This document shows positions 33,450 to 42,971 of a DNA stretch of 64,000 nt, one piece after another. The notes under the pieces are model-generated. The model ran no database searches and had not been told where the DNA came from. It saw nothing but the letters and a program-made list of their open reading frames with translations. Both the position numbers and the translations under genes were made by a program. The stretch's first letter is position 1, and every line of letters starts with the position of its first letter. The stretch is from Desulfotignum sp. (GTDB lineage: Bacteria; Desulfobacterota; Desulfobacteria; Desulfobacterales; Desulfobacteraceae). The stretch lies in assembly GCA_011390635.1 (NCBI GenBank), contig JAABSA010000012.1, positions 30,999-94,998 on the forward strand. The letters are read 5' to 3'.

Positions 33450-34757
33450 TCAGCCTGGATTGCCCCGGGGATTTTTTTTTGCGATACACTTTCTTCCGAT
33501 GAAAAGATAGAGCAGAATGGAAGAAAGGATAAAATAGCCGAACAACTCCACATTCCTGGTTTTTAACACAAAGGCGATAATCACAATAATGGCTGCACTT
33601 ATGCTGAAAAACAATGGCTTGGGGACCTGCTTTAAAATAACCCGGCCCAGATGGGCAAAACGGATGGTGCTCACCATCAGAAAGGTGGTGATGACAACTA
33701 CGGCCCACATGAACTGGGCAGGCAAAACAAGGGCCGCACCCAGCACCAACAGTGCCCCTGCCGGACAGGGCAGGCCGTTGAATACACCGGCCGGCAGATC
33801 CGTCCGCTTTTTATCAACCGTCAGAAAACGGATCAGCCGGAATCCGACCCCTGCAATATAGATCACGCCAAACAGCCAGGCCCAGGACCCGCCGATTTCT
33901 ACCAGGACATAGGCCGGGGCCATGCCAAAACTGACAAAATCAGCGATATCATCCAGATAAGGTCCGTATTTGGTACCCCCGTGTTTTTCCGCCATTCTGC
34001 CATCAAACAGATCAAACAGCTGGCCTACAATGATGATGATGACCGCTCTGGCAAAGAACCCGTTATAGGTAAAAAAAAGACTGGTAATGCCGCAGATAAA
34101 GTTGAGTGTGGACAAAATATCCGCATACAGCCGGTTGGGGATGAACTTGAATACAATAGATGCAGCGGAAAGAACAATGCAGGACAATAAAATCTGATCA
34201 CCCATATGAACCACATCCGGGTTTGCATCCACCAGTGCACAGAATATGACCAGGGCAAAGCATATGATGGCTTTGATTTTGCCAAAATTATTGGCTGCAC
34301 CGGAACTTTTCAGAAAACCCAGCAGTCTGCGGGCAGCAAACTGGCCGAATACTTCAATACCTACCAGTATCCATATCAGTTTTACCGATATAATGCCGGT
34401 GTAGGCAAATCCCAGCAAGGGGGGCAGATAGGTAAGTTTGTCGCACAGCGGGTCCAGCCATTCACCCAGCCGTGAAACCAGATTGCATCCTCTGGCAACC
34501 AGGCCGTCCACCCCGTCCAGGATGGCCGCAAAGGTGAAAATGATGATGGCTGCCGATTGAAAAGTGGTCCAGAAGTAAAGAAAAAAACCAACCATGGCCA
34601 TAGCGGTCCGCCAATAGCAGATGGAATTGGGGTGCAAAAGCCACTGGTGGGAAAATACATATTCCTGCATGGCTTTTTTTTTCAGCATCCAGGCAAACCA
34701 GTAATAAAATCCGGTGCCGATTAAAGCGCCCACACCAATCACCAATAACCGTTCCAT
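33450..34757 (-). CDS. Tandem (double) CDP-alcohol phosphatidyltransferase membrane protein
   Basis: 435 residues, about twice the normal size, with around 12 membrane segments. The first half has a perfect CDP-alcohol phosphotransferase motif (DGVDGLVAR, then GEWLDPLCDK; D-G-x2-A-R-x8-G-x3-D-x3-D). The second half (from about 215, YADILSTLNFICGITSLFF) resembles phosphatidylserine synthase, but its motif reads DGRMAEKHGG with Glu replacing Arg and one residue fewer before GPYLDDIAD. The family joins a CMP-activated lipid to an alcohol. One protein may make two lipid head groups, or the second domain may have a changed role. Confidence 0.82.
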   Translation of the reverse strand: MERLLVIGVGALIGTGFYYWFAWMLKKKAMQEYVFSHQWLLHPNSICYWRTAMAMVGFFLYFWTTFQSAAIIIFTFAAILDGVDGLVARGCNLVSRLGEWLDPLCDKLTYLPPLLGFAYTGIISVKLIWILVGIEVFGQFAARRLLGFLKSSGAANNFGKIKAIICFALVIFCALVDANPDVVHMGDQILLSCIVLSAASIVFKFIPNRLYADILSTLNFICGITSLFFTYNGFFARAVIIIIVGQLFDLFDGRMAEKHGGTKYGPYLDDIADFVSFGMAPAYVLVEIGGSWAWLFGVIYIAGVGFRLIRFLTVDKKRTDLPAGVFNGLPCPAGALLVLGAALVLPAQFMWAVVVITTFLMVSTIRFAHLGRVILKQVPKPLFFSISAAIIVIIAFVLKTRNVELFGYFILSSILLYLFIGRKCIAKKNPRGNPG

Positions 34758-34954
34758 ATTTTCTGGTATCCATTAAAAATGCCGGGTTACAAAAAAAGAC
34801 TGGCCAAGGATAATAACAGCACAGTCTGCCTATTATGAACCTTCCTTATCAAATCACAGCATTTATTGCAATGGATGGATGTTGCCCTGGATATTTGCCA
34901 TAAGGATCTTTCAGAAGAGAATTGTTGACAAGGAAGATAATAGGTGTTAATTGA

Positions 34955-34966
34955 TAATAATTATTA
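34955..34966. promoter_or_regulatory. Per/Fur-box-like palindrome upstream of the PerR-like gene
   Basis: TAATAATTATTA is a perfect 12-bp palindrome within TTGATAATAATTATTACAT, close to the Per box (TTATAATNATTATAA). It lies 21 bp before the regulator start, just downstream of a possible TTGACA -35 (34925-34930), as expected for autorepression. Confidence 0.65.
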
Positions 34967-34987
34967 CATAAGACAAAGAAGCTTCAG

Positions 34988-35431
34988 ATGGCTGACCACA
35001 AGAAACGAATTGAGATCATTATCCGGAAATTACGGGATAATTGCTACAAGATAACGCCCCAGCGTATGGCTATCGTTGACATTCTTGCCAGAAGTGAAGG
35101 CCATCCCAGTGTGGAAGATATCCATGATCAAATCAAGAAAGATTTTCCGACAATGAGCCTCGCCACAGTGTACAGAAATATTGTATTGCTTAAATCATTT
35201 GGTGAGGTGCTTGAGCTGGGGTTCCCGGATGGGAGTAACCGATATGATGGAAACAAGCCTGACCCCCATCCACACGTCATTTGTATCAAGTGTAAAAAAA
35301 TTGTCGACCCGGATCTGGACATCCTGGATGAAATGACAAAAAAAGTCGCGGTAGAAACTGATTTTACAATTTTACGTCATCGGTTGGACTTTTTCGGTAT
35401 ATGCAGCAGTTGTATGGCAAAGAAAGTGTAG
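34988..35431 (+). CDS. perR: Fur-family regulator, PerR-like peroxide-sensing repressor
   Basis: 147 residues. The winged-helix part (KITPQRMAIVDILARSEGHPSVEDIHDQI, MSLATVYRNIVLL) is followed by the metal-binding part with HPHVICIKCKK and GICSSCMAKK, giving two CxxC for structural Zn. The ligand His/Asp set is seen in DPHPHV and FTILRHRLDFFG. Peroxide oxidises such regulators and releases the operator. The neighbours favour PerR over Fur: katG starts 120 bp downstream in the same direction, and a Per-box palindrome lies upstream. Confidence 0.85.
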   Translation: MADHKKRIEIIIRKLRDNCYKITPQRMAIVDILARSEGHPSVEDIHDQIKKDFPTMSLATVYRNIVLLKSFGEVLELGFPDGSNRYDGNKPDPHPHVICIKCKKIVDPDLDILDEMTKKVAVETDFTILRHRLDFFGICSSCMAKKV

Positions 35432-35512
35432 GATATTTTTGGGCATTATTTGATAGCGGTTCTGCAGGGCCGATGACAGGCACCAAACCTGTCGGAAGTT
35501 GTTATCATGTGA

Positions 35513-37750
<2,238 letters not shown>

Positions 37751-37752
37751 GT

Positions 37753-38301
37753 CTACACCCACAGGTATAAAAAACAACCCATATAAACAATGGCGGCTGA
37801 CAATGCAATCACCATTTTGGTAAAGGATAGTGCAAACACATGCTGGAGCATCTTTGCATTGACGGCCAGGGCATAAACCGCCGGGAAAACAGCGGCAACA
37901 GGGACTGCCGGCCCGGCTGCCTGTGTCTGGAGAAGTGCTATGAACGGGGCCAGGGGCCACAGGGAAATGGCGGCAACGCCGATGAAGAAATATGCTGTCA
38001 TGAAATTGGCGTTGCCGCCCATAGCCTTTAAAAACACCCAGATAAACAAAGATGTGCCGGCATGCATCAAAAAGGCCACCGGAATGCCGGCGATGATGAT
38101 TTTACTGAAACTGAAAGAAGTGGTATCAACTGCTTGTTCAAAGAGCATACCATGGGCGAGAAAGGCGGCAGTGCATCCGTAAATCAGCCCGAGTATGGCC
38201 ACATGAGCGATACAGATATACTGTATGTGTGTCATGGGCATCTGTTTTACCTGGGAAAAATCAAGCCGGAGAAGGCGGACCATTGAGGTAACATAACTCA
38301 T
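37753..38301 (-). CDS. Hypothetical membrane protein (Yip1-like topology)
   Basis: 182 residues with about five hydrophobic segments, short loops and a basic N-terminus (MVRLLRLDFSQVKQM). IAGIPVAFLMHAGTSLFIWVFLKAMGGN and the terminal CFLYLWV resemble Yip1-domain proteins in layout only. I cannot assign a function. It lies downstream of the symporter gene beyond a strong hairpin, so it is probably expressed separately or weakly. Confidence 0.65.
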   Translation of the reverse strand: MSYVTSMVRLLRLDFSQVKQMPMTHIQYICIAHVAILGLIYGCTAAFLAHGMLFEQAVDTTSFSFSKIIIAGIPVAFLMHAGTSLFIWVFLKAMGGNANFMTAYFFIGVAAISLWPLAPFIALLQTQAAGPAVPVAAVFPAVYALAVNAKMLQHVFALSFTKMVIALSAAIVYMGCFLYLWV

Positions 38302-38319
38302 CGGGTTTCCTTTGGATAG

Positions 38320-38362
38320 CTTCCCTGGCCCGGACCTGTGCTGTCAGTCCGGGCCAGGGAAG
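38320..38362 (-). terminator. Strong hairpin terminating the acetate-uptake operon
   Basis: The 16-bp perfect arms CTTCCCTGGCCCGGAC (38320-38335) and GTCCGGGCCAGGGAAG (38347-38362) enclose an 11-nt loop, 10 nt after the symporter stop on the minus strand. The T-tract is poor, so it may work with Rho or as a 3' stabiliser. Confidence 0.7.
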
Positions 38363-38371
38363 AGGTGGTGC

Positions 38372-40009
38372 TCAGGTCCAGGGCTGCAGGCCCCAGATAA
38401 AGACAGCGACGCAGATGGCCGAGATGATCAAAGGCCACTTGATGCCGTTGTAACGGGATTCATCATAATCGGTTCCCCAGCCGTGGATCCGGTCGATCAC
38501 TTTTTTGTCCGCCAGCGTAGGGGCGTATGCCTTAAGTGCAGGCATCCGGTTGAAGGCGATGGACAGGATGATAAACATGGCAAAGCTCAAGGGTATGGTC
38601 ACCATGCCGCCGGACATGCCCAAAGCCGCCACCAGGCCGGACCCGACGCAGATGGAGGGCAGCACATGGGGGGAGATCACGATAAAAATGATTCCGCAGA
38701 CCATGGAGGAGATGATCAATGCCAGTTTGTTGGCCTCCTTCCACCAGACCCCCAGCAGAATGGCCGGAGTGGCGGTGGTGGCCAGGAGCCCAAACGCCCA
38801 CAGGATACTGGTCACCAGGAACCTCGGCGGATTGAATGCCATGAGAACGGCAGCCAGCCCCCCCAGTCCCAGAGCCGCGTATCCCCATTTCATCCGTTTG
38901 GCGGAATTCATGTCGGGTGCGATAATCCCCAGCAGATCCGATCCCACCAGTCCGGCGATGGCCATGAGGTTGCCGCCGATGGTGGAAAGTCCGGCAGCGA
39001 TGGCGCCGCCCATGACAAAGGCGGCCACCAGGGTCGGATTGTAGAACACATTGAGGATCAGGATGGTCTGGTCCGCTTTCTCGATGATCCGGCCGGTGGT
39101 GGCGGTGAAGAAATTGCCGGCAAAGCCCACCACATAGGTGCCGGAAAACAGCAGGCCCAGGAAAATGGCAAACCACACCACGGCCCATCTGGCGCTTTTC
39201 ACCGACGAGGAGGTGAACACCTTCATGGCCAGGTGGGGCAGGGCCACCGGTCCCAGGGTGAATGCCGGGATCAGGGCGAAATACCACCGGAAATCATATT
39301 TCATATCAAAAAAGGTGGGAATATTTTTGATCATGTCCGGCACCATGTCTCCATAGGCCAGGGGCGGGAACCACCATCCGGAAGATCCCATGGCCTTCAT
39401 GATGGCGCCCATGGGTACGATCATGGCAATGGTCATGACGACCATTTGAAAGGCCGCGTTGTAGGTAGCGCCGTACATTCCGCCGATGGTGATGAATCCC
39501 ACCGTGGCCAGGCCTGCCACAACGATGGCCACATTGTAGGGCACTCCGAACAGCAGCTCAAAGGCCTGTCCCAGTCCGACCATCTGGCCCAGGGCATACA
39601 TGACCATGATCAGAATCATCCAGCAGATGATAACGATCGTGGATGGTTTCCCATACCGGTGGCGGATAAAAGAGGCGGGTGTAAACGCCTTCATCCGCCT
39701 GAGGCTGGTGCCGTAGAGCAGGGTCAGCAGGGGAATGGAGATGGCCCATTGGATCCACAGGTAGACAAAAGGCACCTGCAGCCGGAGAATCAGGGCGATG
39801 ACTCCCAGAAAAGTGGCCAGGCTCGCCCATGTGGCGGCCATACCCAGGCCGTTGGTCACCGGGCCGATGGAAAATCCCGCCGCATAAAAATCTTCGTCTG
39901 ACGTGGTTTTCCGGCTTGAAAAATAGCCGACAGCGTAAAAAATAGCAAACAGGACAATGACAACTCCCAGTCCGATCCAGACATTGCTTAATGCATATTC
40001 AGCAGGCAT
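38372..40009 (-). CDS. Sodium:solute symporter (cation/acetate symporter type)
   Basis: 545 residues with about 13 membrane helices. The SSS family features FAIFYAVGYFSSRKTTSDEDFYAAGFSIGPVTNGLGMAATWASLATFLG, the GGMYGATYNAAFQ loop and GGAIAAGLSTIGGNLMAIAGLVGSDL match ActP-like carriers. It follows a small two-helix protein by 12 bp and an AMP-forming acyl-CoA synthetase, the arrangement of acetate or short monocarboxylate uptake operons. Na+-coupled acetate import is the favoured reading. A strong hairpin follows the stop. Confidence 0.88.
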   Translation of the reverse strand: MPAEYALSNVWIGLGVVIVLFAIFYAVGYFSSRKTTSDEDFYAAGFSIGPVTNGLGMAATWASLATFLGVIALILRLQVPFVYLWIQWAISIPLLTLLYGTSLRRMKAFTPASFIRHRYGKPSTIVIICWMILIMVMYALGQMVGLGQAFELLFGVPYNVAIVVAGLATVGFITIGGMYGATYNAAFQMVVMTIAMIVPMGAIMKAMGSSGWWFPPLAYGDMVPDMIKNIPTFFDMKYDFRWYFALIPAFTLGPVALPHLAMKVFTSSSVKSARWAVVWFAIFLGLLFSGTYVVGFAGNFFTATTGRIIEKADQTILILNVFYNPTLVAAFVMGGAIAAGLSTIGGNLMAIAGLVGSDLLGIIAPDMNSAKRMKWGYAALGLGGLAAVLMAFNPPRFLVTSILWAFGLLATTATPAILLGVWWKEANKLALIISSMVCGIIFIVISPHVLPSICVGSGLVAALGMSGGMVTIPLSFAMFIILSIAFNRMPALKAYAPTLADKKVIDRIHGWGTDYDESRYNGIKWPLIISAICVAVFIWGLQPWT

Positions 40010-40021
40010 GTTGTCATCTCC

Positions 40022-40315
40022 TTATTTTGGGGGGTTTTCATTTGGGTTGTCGTTTTCCGGGCTCAGGGTGCTGACATATTCTTCCATCTCATCGTCAAAC
40101 TTGTTGCACACAAGAGTCATTGCCAGACAGATGATGGCAATGCCGAACCATCCCAGCAGGATGGGAACAATATACTGGATGGGAAATCCCCACAGCGTGC
40201 CTTGCTGCAGGCCGGGGAACAGTACAAAAATGGATGCGGAATGCCCGGCTAAAAGCAGCAGAACCGAAAACAAAATGGTGATCCTGATTTCTTTTTTGTA
40301 TATCTTTTCTTTCAT
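40022..40315 (-). CDS. Small two-helix membrane partner of the symporter (DUF4212/DUF485-like)
   Basis: 97 residues from ATG 40315, which has GGGAGGAC 5 nt upstream. Two membrane helices (about 9-31 and 44-66) flank the loop GTLWGFPIQY, followed by an acidic, Asn-rich tail. Size, GFP motif and position between acyl-CoA synthetase and symporter match small subunits that accompany SSS-type monocarboxylate carriers. The exact family is uncertain. Confidence 0.75.
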   Translation of the reverse strand: MKEKIYKKEIRITILFSVLLLLAGHSASIFVLFPGLQQGTLWGFPIQYIVPILLGWFGIAIICLAMTLVCNKFDDEMEEYVSTLSPENDNPNENPPK

Positions 40316-40347
40316 TTTGTCCTCCCTTTGGTGATTGAATGGATTCT

Positions 40348-41973
40348 TTATCTTCCCCACTCAGATTCTCTGAGTTCTATACGCCGGATCTTACCGCTGA
40401 TGGTCTTGGGCAGTTCATCCACAAATTCAATTTTTCTGGGATACTTATAGGGGGCGGTTGTTTTTTTAACATGGTTCTGGATCTCTTTGATCAGATCGTC
40501 GCCGGGTTTGTAGCCGGGGGCCAGGATGACAAACGCCTTTACCACCTCTCCTCTGGTATCATCCGGGCTGGACACCACGGCGGACTCGGCCACCGCCGGA
40601 TGTTCGATCAAAGCGCTTTCCACCTCAAAGGGGCCGATTCTGTATCCGGATGTGAGGATAACATCATCGGAGCGTCCCACAAACCAGAAATAGCCGTCCT
40701 CATCCACATAGGCTCTGTCACCGGTAAGATACCAGCCCGGGATAAAAGAAGAAGCGGTTCTGTCGGGTTCCTTCCAGTATTCCTTGAACAGGCCCACCGG
40801 TCTTTCGGGTTCGATCCTGACGGCGATATCTCCTTCTTCATCGGGGCCCAGAATATTGCCCTTGTCATCTATGACATGCAGGTCAATGCCTGGAGTGGGT
40901 TTGCCCATGGAGCCGAACCGGGGGGTGATGCAGGGAAAATTTCCGGCCAGAAGAACGGTTTCGGTCTGGCCGTATCCATCTCTGATGGTACATCCGGTGG
41001 CTTTTTTCCATACTTCGATGATTTCCGGGTTCAGGGGTTCTCCTGCACCCACACAATGGCGCAGGGTGGGAAAAGTATATCTGGACAGATCCTGGAGTAC
41101 AAGCATCCGGTAGATGGTGGGGGCCCCGCACATGGTGGTGATGGGATATTTTGCCAAAAGATCCAGGGTCACCTTGGGGTCGAACCGGTCGGTATGGTGG
41201 ACAAACTGGGCCGCTCCCTGGTTCCAGGGACCGAAATAGCTGGACCAGGCTGCCTTGGCCCAGCCGGTATCTGATACGTTCCAGTGCATGTCATTTTCTT
41301 TGAGGTCCAGCCAGTATTTTCCGGTGACCATATGTCCGAAGCCATAGGAATGGGTATGAAGGGCCATTTTGGGAAAACCGGTGGTGCCGGAGGTGAAGTA
41401 CACCAGACAATTGTCATCTGCTTTTGTTTTTGCCGTTTCAAAATTTTCCGATGCCTGTGCCATGGCATCATCCAGGAACACCCAGTCTTCTCTGGGTTCT
41501 GTGATAACGATTTTTGATATGATGGTGTTACACTTGTCTTTGACTTCATCAAAGGTGGCGGCAATGGCCGGATTGGTGATGATACAGGCGGCATCGGATT
41601 TGTTTGCCCGAAATTCCAGATCTTTTGCGGTCAACTGCGTGGTTCCGGGTGCGATCATGGCCCCGCACCTGATACAGGCCGTAAAAATGATCCACCATTC
41701 GATATTTCTGGGAAGCACCACAATAACAACGTCCCCTTGTTTGATCCCCCGGGAGGTGAGCACATTCGCCATTTTTTTGGAGGCCACGCTGATGTCATGG
41801 AATGTTTTTCTAATCTCCATGCCGCTGTCATCTACCCAGAGCATGGCCAGCTTTTCTTTGTCCTGTGCCCATTTGTCAAAGACGTCACCGGCAAAATTAT
41901 AATATTCCGGAACCTGCCATTTGAACTCTTTGTACTCTTTGTCATAGTCGGTCATGTTGGGTTGTACGGTCAT
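40348..41973 (-). CDS. AMP-forming acyl-CoA synthetase (acetyl/medium-chain acyl-CoA synthetase family)
   Basis: 541 residues. The P-loop is YFTSGTTGFPKMALHTH, followed by the core motif DGYGQTETVLLAG and hinge/lid GWYLTGDRAYVDEDGYFWFVGRSDDVI, then GYRIGPFEVESAL and PKTISGKIRR with the catalytic Lys. This is the ACSM-like branch, which accepts acetate to medium-chain acids. It leads an operon with the small membrane protein and symporter, so it likely traps imported acid as CoA thioester. The divergent-sensing two-component genes lie just upstream on the same strand. Confidence 0.9.
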   Translation of the reverse strand: MTVQPNMTDYDKEYKEFKWQVPEYYNFAGDVFDKWAQDKEKLAMLWVDDSGMEIRKTFHDISVASKKMANVLTSRGIKQGDVVIVVLPRNIEWWIIFTACIRCGAMIAPGTTQLTAKDLEFRANKSDAACIITNPAIAATFDEVKDKCNTIISKIVITEPREDWVFLDDAMAQASENFETAKTKADDNCLVYFTSGTTGFPKMALHTHSYGFGHMVTGKYWLDLKENDMHWNVSDTGWAKAAWSSYFGPWNQGAAQFVHHTDRFDPKVTLDLLAKYPITTMCGAPTIYRMLVLQDLSRYTFPTLRHCVGAGEPLNPEIIEVWKKATGCTIRDGYGQTETVLLAGNFPCITPRFGSMGKPTPGIDLHVIDDKGNILGPDEEGDIAVRIEPERPVGLFKEYWKEPDRTASSFIPGWYLTGDRAYVDEDGYFWFVGRSDDVILTSGYRIGPFEVESALIEHPAVAESAVVSSPDDTRGEVVKAFVILAPGYKPGDDLIKEIQNHVKKTTAPYKYPRKIEFVDELPKTISGKIRRIELRESEWGR

Positions 41974-42128
41974 AAGCGTTACCTTTTTCCTTTATAATAG
42001 CGTTTATTAAGGTGGGTCGATTGCCTGTGATTCATATAGTAAAGGAAAGCAGGTTCCACAATCGGTCAAAAACCGATTTTGCATGTAGGGTTTTTGCCTG
42101 GGATGGGCAGGAGAATCCATTATCGTCT

Positions 42129-42148
42129 TGTAGGTTATTGCACCTACA
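42129..42148 (-). terminator. Small hairpin(s) downstream of the LuxR-type regulator
   Basis: TGTAGGT (42129-42135) pairs with ACCTACA (42142-42148). A second 7-bp stem AATCGGT/ACCGATT lies at about 42059-42077. They lie between the regulator stop and the acyl-CoA synthetase start on the same strand, and may end one transcript or structure the leader of the next. Confidence 0.4.
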
Positions 42149-42158
42149 GGAGGACGTT

Positions 42159-42830
42159 TTATCCGCTCAGGGTCTTGATCTGGCCGGTTTTTTCAAAATG
42201 GACCGCACACCGCACCAGTTCATTGGCATGTTTCAGATTGAGCTTAGTCTTTATTCTTTCCCGGTAGGTACCGATGGTCTTGATGCTCACAAACAGTTTT
42301 TGAGCGATTTCCCGGGAGGAAAAACCGCGGCCGATCATTTTAAACACCTGCAGTTCCCTGTTGGTTAGCTGGTCGGCCGGTGTTTTCGGGGGATTTTCCG
42401 ATACCCCGGTGATATTGGACAGGATGTGTTCTTTGAGTTTTTCATTCAGGTAGATTTTTCCGCCCAGCACATGGTGAATGGCCGTCACCACAGATTCCAT
42501 GGCTTCTTGTTTCATGATATATCCTCTGGCACCGGCATGCAGGGCGCGCTGGGCATACAGATATTCATCGTGCATGGACAGCACCAGCACAGGAATATGC
42601 TTGTGGTGCTTTTTTACATACCGAACCAGGTCAATGCCATCGGAATTTTGTAATGAGATGTCTGCGATAATCAGATCCGGCAGGATGGATTCGATCTCCT
42701 CAATGGCGGATGCCACGTCTTTGGATTCACCGGAAGCGATAAATTCTTCTTCCTGGTTGATCAGTTCGGTGAGCCCTAGTCTGAAAATGGGGTGGTCTTC
42801 CACCAGCAGTATTTTTTTTTGTGTGTCCAT
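42159..42830 (-). CDS. NarL/FixJ-type response regulator (receiver + LuxR HTH)
   Basis: 223 residues. The receiver has ILLVEDHP, the phospho-Asp in LIIADISLQNSDGIDLV, VLVLSMHDE and the Lys in GYIMKQE. The LuxR-type HTH (LTNRELQVFKMIGRGFSSREIAQKLFVSIKTIGTYRERIKTKL) ends the protein. It is encoded 141 bp downstream of a histidine kinase and upstream of the acyl-CoA synthetase operon. It is the likely regulator of acetate uptake and activation. Confidence 0.93.
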   Translation of the reverse strand: MDTQKKILLVEDHPIFRLGLTELINQEEEFIASGESKDVASAIEEIESILPDLIIADISLQNSDGIDLVRYVKKHHKHIPVLVLSMHDEYLYAQRALHAGARGYIMKQEAMESVVTAIHHVLGGKIYLNEKLKEHILSNITGVSENPPKTPADQLTNRELQVFKMIGRGFSSREIAQKLFVSIKTIGTYRERIKTKLNLKHANELVRCAVHFEKTGQIKTLSG

Positions 42831-42971
42831 AAAACATATCGGTTATGTGTTCATCGCTGCAGGCAAATACCATTTTTTGTCCCATTGTGCAATGGTTGCC
42901 TTACAAACAGTTGTAGGTGTTTTTGAACAAGCCGTATCCGGTCACCGCATTGAAAGATGCCCTGTTACCGT

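Noticed and set aside
38312..39901. 529-codon plus-strand open frame opposite the symporter
   Set aside because: The predicted product is His/Gly/Asp-rich low complexity, typical of antisense to a membrane protein gene. The symporter on the other strand is unmistakable.
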